Source: Strigamia acuminata (Eukaryota; Arthropoda; Chilopoda; Geophilomorpha; Linotaeniidae). Taken from it: a stretch of DNA of 64,000 nucleotides. Under the pieces are notes generated by a model. That model ran no database searches. It was not told the origin of the DNA and worked only from the letters and a program-made list of their open reading frames with translations. Both the position numbers and the translations under genes were made by a program. Location of the stretch: positions 5,782,259 to 5,846,258 of the forward strand of contig OX442320.1 in NCBI GenBank assembly GCA_949358305.1, read 5' to 3'. This document shows, piece by piece, positions 56,284 to 64,000 of the stretch (positions are counted from its first letter, which is position 1; the number at the start of each line of letters is the position of its first letter).

Positions 56284-56511
56284 TTCATTTTCCTACCTAA
56301 AATGTTATATTTTCTTGTGTAGCATTAAGGAATCGATAAATTAAAGTAAAAAAACAAAGAATATTGAATTTACGCACTGCAGCTTCTCGGCGTCGACCGG
56401 TCGAATCAATTCGGACTCCACTCGTTCCGATATCATTCCGCTGAGTTGGTATAATTATATTTTATGGGCCACCTCTCCGATCATTGCGAATATTTGGTTT
56501 TAGGCTTAATC

Positions 56512-56776
56512 AAGGGTGCGGAATCGAACGGCGTTGATGGTTTTGGGAGCAAACAAAAATGGAAGCGGAAATCAGGCTAGGTTGAGCATGGCCCATTGTT
56601 GTTGAAAGAAAAAGCACGTGCATATGCTGACAGCAAACTATGCAATTAAAAAATTTAACCAATGGGGCATATGAGGGCAATTGAAAGTATAGTATAACTG
56701 GTCGTTAATCTCCTGGTTTCCGCTTCCGTTTTCGTTTAACCCCAAAACCGTCAACGCCATTCGATTCCCCACCCTT
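56512..56776. mobile_element. 265-bp MITE upstream of the intact fucolectin-like gene
   Basis: Long terminal inverted repeats of about 65 bases: CAAGGGTGCGGAATCGAACG at the left and, inverted at the right, CAAGGGTGGGGAATCGAATG, each continuing through GCGTTGAYGGTTTTGGG. No ORF. A target duplication is not obvious. Confidence 0.8.
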
Positions 56777-56839
56777 GACTACCCATAAATCCAAATTGTG
56801 GAGATGTTATGAGAGGTTGCCCATAAAGTACAATTATTC

Positions 56840-57062
56840 CGAAATTTAAACAAACAATGCAGTCGGATTATAAACGCGGCACGCTTTCGGAGATTTTCAC
56901 AAATGCTCGAGAAGTATTTTCACGAGACATTCGGTCACGACTCACGAGCAATAACAAAACGACTTGTCGCGCTGTGCTGTGTGCTCATTCCAAAGAGTGC
57001 TTGTCGGTTGTTACGACCGGATCGAATTCAGTTGGACTCGTCAACATTGTGCCAGACTCATC
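56840..57062 (+). promoter_or_regulatory. conserved 5' leader of the fucolectin-like genes
   Basis: Three family members share this leader (near 45854, 56857 and 58880), including an upstream ATG that opens a short frame (MQSDYKRGTLSEIFTN). In copies 1 and 5 that frame is broken and it does not join the membrane-span exon in phase, so I treat it as 5' UTR with an upstream ORF rather than coding sequence. Confidence 0.5.
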
Positions 57063-57992
57063 ATGTGGGAAGCGGAAAAGGAGAAGTCCGGGTATGTGAT
57101 GTTTCGAATGGAATAGAGACTCGGAATTGATTTAATTCACTAATTTGTTGCTTAACAGTAAGAAAAAATGGATCATAATCATCGTGGTGGTCGTGCTTTG
57201 CTGTCTCTGCACAGCAGGAGTGTGTGTAGGAGTCGGATATGTGGCTAGCACAGAAGGATGGTTTGATGATATTTTTGGTGGTGGTGATGGTAAAGATGGT
57301 GATGGTGAAGGTGGTGATGGTGGTAGGTTCTGTAAAAAATAGCCGTCGCACACGCGTACGCGCCGAATCACTTTTAATTATTATTGCAGACAAACTACCT
57401 TATTGCCCTCAGCAAACAACGAAACCTGATAATCTTCCTGCCGTCACGGCACTCGACTTTTCAAAGAGCCCAGTTTCCTACAGTACCAAAACAGCGCGAC
57501 CGGGTTTTACACCGGAATACGCGTGGGATAACGACGACAAAACTTGTCACCTGTCTGTCACGAATACTGACTTCACGCCGATATGGCGACTCGATATGGA
57601 GGAAGTGTATGTAATTACAAGCGTGGCTGTAGTAGGAACAAATACTTATGAAAGTGAGTTGAAATGTGCAGGAAAATGCGTGCACGTAATTAACTTGTAA
57701 GTGCCTATTTTCAGCTCAGCAAAACAACGATATGGAAGTTAGAGTTGGAAACCGTATCGAGTCTCCGCACGAGCAAATGGTCGGCCCTGTCAACAGCAAT
57801 ACATTGTGTGATGAAAAACCTGGTATGAACACAGTTTATCCAACCGTATTCACATGCCCGAAGATGCTGTATGGGCGATATTTGACGGTCCAGAAGGTGA
57901 AGCCGTGCACAGATTGTCATAACCATCCCAGTATGGCAATTTGCACTATAAAAATTAATGGATATAAGTTACCACTTGAATTAATAGAATAA
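57063..57992 (+). CDS. type II membrane protein with fucolectin-like (FTP, F5/8-type) lectin domain, intact copy
   Basis: Exons: 57063-57091, 57159-57322, 57390-57653 and 57715-57992; 244 residues. A short basic cytosolic tail (MWEAEKEKSGKKK) precedes one membrane span (WIIIIVVVVLCCLCTAGVCV), a Gly/Asp linker, and a domain reading PAVTALDF, CHLSVTN, TPIWRLDMEEVYVIT, NDMEVRVGNRI, FTCPKMLYGRYLTVQKVKPC and MAICTIKINGYKLPL. The W-R-[LV]-D, EVRVG, GRYLTV and IC-x-I-x-[VI]-[NY]-G pattern matches fucolectin/FTP domains, known as fucose-binding lectins in innate immunity. The start at 57063 is the only one whose phase enters the membrane exon. The WW of the hallmark is IW here. Ligand unknown. Confidence 0.85.
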
Positions 57993-58195
57993 AGATTTGC
58001 TCTACGCTACGGATGTTAATCAGCAAAATTGCGATTGTATAAATGATTCATTTTCCTACATAAAATGTTGTATTTTCTTGTGTTGCATTAAGGAATCGGA
58101 AAAATAAGAGTTTTGTTTTTGTTTGCATTCACAAGCTGAAAGGTTCACTTTTTGTTACCGGTGCCACTGCGAAGTAAGAGTGCGTTACAGGGAAG

Positions 58196-58560
58196 CACAA
58201 GGGGGTGCTTGTTGGAAAGTGATTTAATTTCGCACTTTTAAGATGTAAGAATGCACTTTTAGGAGCAAAAATTAATTTTAAGAATTAATAAAATGATTTT
58301 AAATCCCAAAAATCAAATTTTAATTTCAACAATTCATTTAATTCAGTCCAAAACTTCAATTTCTACCCTGGCGACGATTTTCATTGCATTCTTGTAGTAT
58401 TTACATGGCTATACAGATAAACGATGATGGTTCAGTCACATTGTAACATTGTGCCAGTGATCATGTGGGAAGGGGAAAGGAAGAAGTCCGGGTATGTGAT
58501 TTTTCGAATAGAATAGAGACTCGGAATTGTTTTAATTGCTCGATTTCGTTACGTGAAATT
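58196..58560. pseudogene. second chimeric segment: PGAM5-like pieces plus first exon of a fucolectin-like gene
   Basis: Repeats the order of 47948-48371: a copy of PGAM5-like copy e intron 2, then a degraded last-exon piece of copy g (58372-58445, GACGATTTTCATTGCATTCT), then CATTGTGCCAG and a first exon (ATGTGGGAAGGGGAAAGGAA at 58463) ending at a GTATGT donor. No membrane exon follows. Confidence 0.75.
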
Positions 58561-58790
58561 ATTTAAGGCGCAATCTTGTCGAAATGAGACAAGATTTCTA
58601 AACATTTGTCAAATTTTATTAATATTTCACAAAAAAATTATTAAATTTTATTAAAATTTCGCAACAAAAAATTTCTCAAAAATGTACAAAATTTTGTAAA
58701 TTATTTTTTTAAATATTTTGTCGACATTTTTATCAAATATTTTCTCAAATTTTGTTCTCAAACTTCTTTTCGGTTAGCATCTCGGCGCCG
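58561..58790. other. intergenic AT-rich DNA of the array
   Basis: Duplicate of 46500-46770 by sequence (AATTTCGCAACAAAAAATTT). No gene. Confidence 0.5.
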
Positions 58791-58792
58791 AT

Positions 58793-59649
58793 ATCATTAC
58801 GTTGAGTTTATTCAAAATAGATTAATAATTAAGATTTTCATCAAAACTTTAACTGACTAATTAGAAATCTAAACAAACAATGCACTCGGATTATAAACGC
58901 GGCACGCTTTCGGATATTTTCACAAATCCTCGAGGAGTATTTTCACGAGACATTCGGTCACGTGCAATAACAAAACGACTTCTCGCGCTGTGCCGTGTGC
59001 TCATTCCAAAGAGTGCTTGTCGGTTGTTATACGACCGGATCGAATTCAGTTGGACTCGTTAACATTGTGCCAGACTGATCATGTGGGAAGCGGAAAGGAA
59101 GAAGTCCGGGTATGTGATTTTTCGAATGGAATAGAGACTCCAAAGAAACCAATTTTCTATAGTTCCAAAACTAATACAGGCCCGCTAGATAAAGACGACA
59201 GTACTTGTTTCCTGTCTCACTTGCACCAGCAGACTATTCACCGTGGTGGCGAGTCGATATGGAGCTCCTGTATGTAGTTGTAAGCGTATCTATAGTAGGA
59301 ACAAAACAAGCGAGTAAGTTGAAATGTGCAGGTAAATGTGTGCACGTAATTAACTTGTAAGTGTCTACTTTCAGAAGTGGAACACGACGACTTGGAAATT
59401 AGAATTGGAAACCGTGTCGAGGTTCGTCCGCTCGCTGTCGTCTCGCTTTTCAGCAGCAATAGCTTGTGCGCTGAAAAACCTGGTCCTAATACAGTTTTTC
59501 CAATTGTTTTTACCTGTCCAAAGATGCTGTATGGTCGACACTTGAGTATTCAGAAAGTTAAATTTTGCAACGGTTGTGATAATCCCGCTTTAGCAATTTG
59601 TACTCTAACTGTTAATGGATATCTGTTACCATATAGTTTAATAGAATAA
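58793..59649 (+). pseudogene. fucolectin-like gene lacking its membrane exon, copy 5
   Basis: It has the shared leader, a first exon (ATGTGGGAAGCGGAAAGGAA at about 59080) with a GTATGT donor, but no membrane-span exon: intron 1 runs straight into the middle of exon 3 (KKPIFYSSKT). The frame then shifts before SPWWRVDMELLYVV, which keeps the full FTP hallmark PWWRVD. Exon 4 (59375-59649) is intact: LEIRIGNRV, SNSLCAEKPGPN, FTCPKMLYGRHLSIQKVK, LAICTLTVNGYLLPYSLIE. Probably a pseudogene; a spliced secreted product cannot be excluded. Confidence 0.75.
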
Positions 59650-60454
59650 AGATTTGCTCTGTACCACGGATGTTAATCAGCACAATTGCGATGGATTAAA
59701 TGATTCATTTTCCTACCTAAAATGTTCTATTTTCTTGTATCGCATTAAGGAAAAAATTAAAGTTTAGTTTTTTGTTGGCAATCTTCTAAAACATTTGTCA
59801 AAAGAATTATCAAATTTTGTTGAAATTGCGAAAAATAAAATTTCTCAAAAATTTATAAAGTTAACGGTATGTAAAATTTTTTTAATATTTTGTTTACATT
59901 TATCAAATTTTTTTTTCAAATTTTGCTTTTGATGCTAACACTCAATAAAACTTACAAATTAATTACCTAACTGAAAAATTGACATTAATCTAAGAGAAAT
60001 TCGCTTTTTAAAGGCTTTTATTTAACTTGACATGAATGTTTGTTTGTATGTGTGTGTGTTTCAACTTCCGGTTTGTGCAATTTTCCAAAAATCAATTGAG
60101 CATAAAAAAAAAATTAAAATTTTGTCTTCGTCGGGCCATGGAACAGGTCATTACAAACATTCTAAAAATAAAAATAAATAAAAAGACTCATTTTCCAAAA
60201 CGTAGTTTTTTTGTTTTATTTGTTTCTGGCTGAAATGCATTCACTCTTAGTAATCTCCGGCTAAACAGGAGATGGCGCTACTAGTCGGGTTACGTCACTT
60301 CCGGTTCTACTAACGGGTTGCGCGGTCAGGTTCGAATTGCTCTACAAGAAAAATTTGCTTTTATATCGTTTTTTCCCCTTTTTAATTAAAGGATCTCATA
60401 TTTTCGAACACCTTTCTAATAATTGTTTCTTTATTAGTTTTATAACATTCTATT
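59650..60454. other. intergenic between the lectin array and the DIRS element
   Basis: AT-rich, partly duplicated from 46500-46830. It holds one CTCF-like word, CAGGAGATGGCGCTACTAG, at 60266-60284. The left terminus of the DIRS element should lie in the last 200 bases, but its mate is outside the window so the boundary cannot be set. Confidence 0.5.
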
Positions 60455-63400
60455 ATGAATTCCCAAGTTATGATTACCGATTCTGGATTCCCTACTTTGA
60501 ACGACCACGTGGTCCAAAATCTCCAAAATGAGGAGGTCCACGAACCTAACCACGAAGAAGAGATCGTAGAAGAGCCACCTTCGCCGAGAAGGATGCAAAA
60601 TAGGATCGAATGTCTAGCCGACACTGTGTACGAGCTAAAAGACATAATGCAAAATTTGCTAACTGCGAAAACGGTCGTCGTTTCGCCGCAGAACACCGCG
60701 ATGGCTGGGCCAGGTGCTGTACCTACCCCAAAAGCCACTGACGGGACAACTTCGTTGTTGAACCCCGCAATCGCAGTTCCCCTTGTCGTCACAAGCAAGC
60801 CAGTTGACGGTTCAACGGCTCCGACTCCAGCAACCAAAGTTGGTTTTTCGGATGTTTCGAAACTTTTGGGCGCCGAGACCAAGTTTGGCGACGCCTGGCC
60901 CGCCGAATTAGAGGCTTTGGTAAGCAAATCGCTTTTTGAGACCTCGACGGAATTTAGGGATCAATTAGTTGAAAAGCTAATAATCCCTGAAAACGCAAAA
61001 TACTTGGACCCGCCTAAAGTGGACGGCACTCTGTTTGGAGAAGTGCAGCCTTGGATAAGGTCGAGAGACACGACGTCTCTAAAACATCAAAAGCTCGTTT
61101 TGAAAGCTTACATTCCGCTTGCTTCGGCAATGAAGGACGTAGTGGCGGGAAATTTGGACCCCAATTCACTGGTCATCCACCTGGCCGAGGCCATGACGCT
61201 GCTGGGCGCAATGAATACGGCGCTAACGTTACGCCGACGTCTGGACTTCGCGGACTCGCTCGCACCTAGATACAAGCAGTTTGCAAAAGGGAAGGTTGTT
61301 TTCCCATCCGACCTGTTTGGCCCGGATTTGTCGAAGCAGATCAAAGAATTCGACGAATTAAAGAAGGTTACTTCCAAGGCCACTTTTGATAAAGCCGAAA
61401 ATCGCAAGTCCGACAGGGACAAGAATTACCGCCGCTTCCACCCGTACAATAGGTACGATAATAAATACGATTACAAGCGCTCAGACAACTCAAGAAGTTT
61501 CGATTTTAAGCGCCAAAATAGTATGAACATTGTTTGTTCTAATCCTGTAACCGAGTTTACTAATTCCGATTCTCTTTGCAGATCGGGGGAAGAACCAGCG
61601 CGGGAAATCCTACAAGAAGTAGCGACAGAATCACCTGTAATTGAAAATGAAAATGTAAGAAATAAAGAGTTGTTCTTTAATTTACACATATCGCATCTGT
61701 CCTTTAAGCCAGGGAATTTACAATATTACTTGCCTGTTTGGCGTAAGATCACATCCAATCCTTTTGTATTATCTGCCCTGTCGGGCATAAAATTCGATCT
61801 AAATTTCGACAAGCTCGTTCACGTTAAAAGAACGGAATATAGAATGAAACTGAGCGAAACTTCTGCAATTTCCCAAGCTGTGGACAAGCTTTGCCTGCAA
61901 GGCATAATTAAACAGGTCGCCCACGTTGAAGGCGAATACTTAAGTCCAATTTTCGCCGTCCCCAAGCCGGACGGATCTGTACGGATAATTTTAAATCTAA
62001 AAAAGTTCAACGAGAGCTTAGAATATCTCCATTTTAAAATGGCCTCGCTTAAAGATGCGATAAACCTTATGAAAAAGGGTCAATTTATGTTTAAAATCGA
62101 CCTCACTAACGCCTTTTATTTGTTACCAATTAAAAACGAATTTAAGAAATATGTACGTTTTTTGTGGCAAGGCCAGTTATACGAATATCAGGTAATGCCA
62201 ATGGGCTTGGCAAGTGCCCCACGGACCTTTACTAAGGTTATGTGCCCTGTTTTTTCCGAGTTGAGGACTTGGGGGATTTGCGGAATCCCTTATTTGGACG
62301 ACGGAATTTTTCTGTGTGATTCCTTTTGCGAGGCTAAAAACGCCTGTATCGACGTAATAAATTTTTTTCAAAAATTAGGCCTCTGCATTAACTGGGAAAA
62401 ATCCGAATTTATTCCCAAAACTAGAATAGAATTTTTAGGATTAACACTAGACTCTAGAAAAATGGAAGTGTCACTTCCAGAAAGGAAAATCGTAAAAATA
62501 ACTAAGCTAGCTTCACGCCTTCTCCAATTGGAGAATTTCTCTATTCAGGATTTGGCCATTTTTATTGGCAATTTAGTTTCCGCCGAGCCAGCGCTTTCTG
62601 ACGGTTTTTGGAACATAAAGCCCCTGGAATCTTTCAAAACAGGACAGTTGTTCCTTCATGACCACAACTATAATACTTTAGTTAAAAATTACCCCGACAT
62701 CAAGGCCGAATTGTCTAGATGGACTAAATTAGAAAATTTCTCCCCCAAAGATCTAAACCGTCGCGATGTGGATACGGAGGTTTTCACCGACGCCTCCAAT
62801 TTGGGTTGGGGAGCCAGTTGGAACTCCCGCTCTGCAAATGGCCAGTGGACAGCTGAGGAAAATGATTTTCACATTAATGTCAAGGAACTTTTGGCCCTCT
62901 GGTTCGCCTGGAAGGTTTTTGCCCCCTTTGACGGCAAAAAACACGTTTTGTTTCATTCCGACAGCTCCACAGTAGTGAGCGTGTTCCGGAACCAGGGCAG
63001 TAAGGTCCAGCAACTCCACCATTTTGGTAGACTAGTGTGGGAAGATTCCCAAAGATTAAATATTGACCTTTCAGTAATTCACATTCCCGGCAAGGAAAAC
63101 GTTATGGCCGACTATCTGTCGCGTAATTTTTTAACTACGGATGGGGAATGGAGCTTATCTCCAAAAATGTTTAATAAATTAAAATCCCTATTCGGACTGC
63201 CCGAGATTGATCTGTTTGCTACGAGATTAAACCATAAATTACCAAAATATTTTTCTTGGGGCCCTGACCCCTTCGCTTACAGGATAGATGCGTTCTCCCA
63301 TTCTTGGAAAGAAACTTTTGCTTACGCCTTTCCTCCTTTTTGTTTAATTTCTAGGATTTTACAAAAAATCCGCCAGGATCAAGCCACGGTACTTCTAGTA

Positions 63401-63739
63401 GTACCAAAATGGACCTCACAAGCGTGGTTTGTACCACTGTTGGACTGCTTGGTCGCAGTACCAGTGTCCTTTCCGGCCCCAGAACATCTGATGTTGGTTC
63501 ATCAACCAGAGGCCCAGTTTCCTCTCCAGGCCCTGCAGCTCCTTGGCTGCAAAGTCAGTGGAGTGACCTCATCGCAGGAGGCTTTTCGCCGGACGCTGCC
63601 AACTTGTACTCGGCCGGGTGGAGATCGACAACTGTCAGAACGTACACGGCGGGAATTAAGAGGTGGACGGAATTTTCTGGTGAAGGGTCACCTTATTCCA
63701 ATCCACTCCCTCCCAGTCTTGACCCAAACTATCGTTTAA
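60455..63739 (+). CDS. DIRS-type polyprotein: Gag-like region, reverse transcriptase, RNase H
   Basis: 1094 residues without a stop. The first 400 residues form a Gag-like region ending in a basic/Tyr-rich stretch (NYRRFHPYNRYDNKYDYKRS). The RT domain follows: SPIFAVPKPDGSVRIILNLK, FKIDLTNAFYLLPI, QVMPMGLASAPRTFTKVM, the catalytic YLDDGIFL, and LGLCINWEKSEF with FLGLTLD. RNase H reads VFTDASNLGWGASW, HINVKELLAL, HSDSSTVVSVFRNQG and IPGKENVMADYLSR. The tail (EIDLFATRLNHKLPKYFSW) is typical of DIRS/PAT-like elements, which carry this block after RNase H. The protein is intact, so the copy may be recent. Its end overlaps the recombinase ORF by 331 bases in another frame. Confidence 0.93.
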   Translation: MNSQVMITDSGFPTLNDHVVQNLQNEEVHEPNHEEEIVEEPPSPRRMQNRIECLADTVYELKDIMQNLLTAKTVVVSPQNTAMAGPGAVPTPKATDGTTSLLNPAIAVPLVVTSKPVDGSTAPTPATKVGFSDVSKLLGAETKFGDAWPAELEALVSKSLFETSTEFRDQLVEKLIIPENAKYLDPPKVDGTLFGEVQPWIRSRDTTSLKHQKLVLKAYIPLASAMKDVVAGNLDPNSLVIHLAEAMTLLGAMNTALTLRRRLDFADSLAPRYKQFAKGKVVFPSDLFGPDLSKQIKEFDELKKVTSKATFDKAENRKSDRDKNYRRFHPYNRYDNKYDYKRSDNSRSFDFKRQNSMNIVCSNPVTEFTNSDSLCRSGEEPAREILQEVATESPVIENENVRNKELFFNLHISHLSFKPGNLQYYLPVWRKITSNPFVLSALSGIKFDLNFDKLVHVKRTEYRMKLSETSAISQAVDKLCLQGIIKQVAHVEGEYLSPIFAVPKPDGSVRIILNLKKFNESLEYLHFKMASLKDAINLMKKGQFMFKIDLTNAFYLLPIKNEFKKYVRFLWQGQLYEYQVMPMGLASAPRTFTKVMCPVFSELRTWGICGIPYLDDGIFLCDSFCEAKNACIDVINFFQKLGLCINWEKSEFIPKTRIEFLGLTLDSRKMEVSLPERKIVKITKLASRLLQLENFSIQDLAIFIGNLVSAEPALSDGFWNIKPLESFKTGQLFLHDHNYNTLVKNYPDIKAELSRWTKLENFSPKDLNRRDVDTEVFTDASNLGWGASWNSRSANGQWTAEENDFHINVKELLALWFAWKVFAPFDGKKHVLFHSDSSTVVSVFRNQGSKVQQLHHFGRLVWEDSQRLNIDLSVIHIPGKENVMADYLSRNFLTTDGEWSLSPKMFNKLKSLFGLPEIDLFATRLNHKLPKYFSWGPDPFAYRIDAFSHSWKETFAYAFPPFCLISRILQKIRQDQATVLLVVPKWTSQAWFVPLLDCLVAVPVSFPAPEHLMLVHQPEAQFPLQALQLLGCKVSGVTSSQEAFRRTLPTCTRPGGDRQLSERTRRELRGGRNFLVKGHLIPIHSLPVLTQTIV

Positions 63740-64000
63740 CGCTCGTCAATACCGCAAATTTCATCGCCTCAAGATTCAATGAAGGCTTGTCACACTCCTC
63801 CATTTCGGGAAGTTTAGCGGCCATCACCGCCGCAGGCTTCATTGACCCGTCAATTAGAGCTGATGATCGTATCGCCCGAATTCTAAAAGGAGTTAATAAT
63901 TTAAGGCCGAACTTACCACGTTATGTGGCCACTTGGGACGTGGGCCTAGCTCTGAACGCCCTGCGAAAACTCTGGCCGCATGATGATCTCGATTGGAGAC
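63409..64000 (+). CDS. DIRS tyrosine recombinase, N-terminal part (runs off window)
   Basis: Starts (ATG at 63409 as the likeliest) inside the RT/RNase H ORF in a different frame and is open to the window end. A Ser/Pro-rich leader precedes the SAM-like N-terminal domain of phage-type integrases: WSDLIAGGFSPDAANLYSAG, VRTYTAGIKRWTEF, LTLVNTANFIASRF, SISGSLAAITAAGF, RIARILKGVNNLRP. The catalytic RHRY residues would lie beyond the window. Linear DNA integration by this enzyme needs no terminal protease or DDE integrase. Confidence 0.85.
   Translation, partial: MDLTSVVCTTVGLLGRSTSVLSGPRTSDVGSSTRGPVSSPGPAAPWLQSQWSDLIAGGFSPDAANLYSAGWRSTTVRTYTAGIKRWTEFSGEGSPYSNPLPPSLDPNYRLTLVNTANFIASRFNEGLSHSSISGSLAAITAAGFIDPSIRADDRIARILKGVNNLRPNLPRYVATWDVGLALNALRKLWPHDDLDWR

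Larger units (their letters stand above)
60300..64000 (+). mobile_element. DIRS-type tyrosine-recombinase retroelement, left part
   Basis: Overlapping ORFs for RT/RNase H and a tyrosine recombinase, with no integrase or protease, define the DIRS group. The right end lies outside the window; the left boundary is approximate. Confidence 0.85.

Noticed and set aside
56857-57099. 80-residue ORF (MQSDYKRGTLSEIF..) as the N terminus of the lectin gene
   Set aside because: Its phase at the GTATGT donor leads to an immediate stop in the membrane exon, and the frame is broken in other copies; ATG 57063 joins correctly.
60382-60927. 181-residue minus-strand ORF
   Set aside because: Antisense to the Gag-like start of the DIRS ORF; no features of its own.

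Overview
This is nuclear DNA of a bilaterian invertebrate with a compact, intron-rich genome. Genes lie 50 to 500 bases apart on both strands, most introns are 50-90 bases with clean GT-AG ends, and non-coding DNA is very AT-rich. The gene set (AUTS2, both major and minor spliceosome proteins, HFM1, VKORC1, a fatty-acid-binding protein) is animal. An arthropod or other ecdysozoan fits the compactness and the CTCF-like sequence words, but the phylum cannot be fixed from this window. All multi-exon models were built by eye from splice signals and remembered family alignments; reading phase was checked at each junction given.

Layout. 1-4879: 3' part of an AUTS2/Tay-bridge gene on the plus strand, with minisatellite-filled introns. 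6539-25792: a dense housekeeping block: TXNL4A(+), ZMAT5(-), UQCR10(+), SLX1(-), a FABP(+) with two alternative last exons, EIF2B1(-), GTF2H3(+), VKORC1(-), HFM1(+), MRPS23(-), INO80B(+). Three gene pairs share short divergent promoters, and CTCF-like words lie in or beside several promoters and in a dispersed 225-bp repeat. 25793-32505: repeat-rich and gene-poor, with a tandemly duplicated exon-intron module, a 31-bp satellite (about 21 copies) and a 23-bp purine satellite (about 32 copies). 32506-45664: a head-to-tail array of seven PGAM5-like genes plus one exon-1 remnant. Four copies keep the catalytic residues; three are predicted pseudoenzymes, by two different routes. 45854-59649: a second tandem family, type II membrane proteins with a fucolectin-like (F5/8-type, FTP) lectin domain. 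Only the copy at 57063-57992 looks intact; the others are broken, and some intergenic segments are chimeras carrying a piece of a PGAM5 last exon. 48659-55570: a very young LTR element inserted in this array on the minus strand, with matching 1160-bp LTRs, a polypurine tract and a single intact 1430-codon ORF with no recognisable pol domains. 60455-64000: left part of a DIRS-type retroelement, RT/RNase H ORF overlapping a tyrosine recombinase ORF that runs off the window.

How the genes relate. The housekeeping block mixes RNA processing (U5 15K, U11/U12 20K), transcription and chromatin (TFIIH p34, INO80 subunit, AUTS2), translation (eIF2B alpha, mitoribosomal mS23), respiration (complex III), redox and lipid handling (VKOR, FABP) and recombination (SLX1, HFM1). 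I infer no operon; their proximity reflects compaction and shared promoters. The two tandem arrays are the accessory part of the window and hold the most unusual biology.
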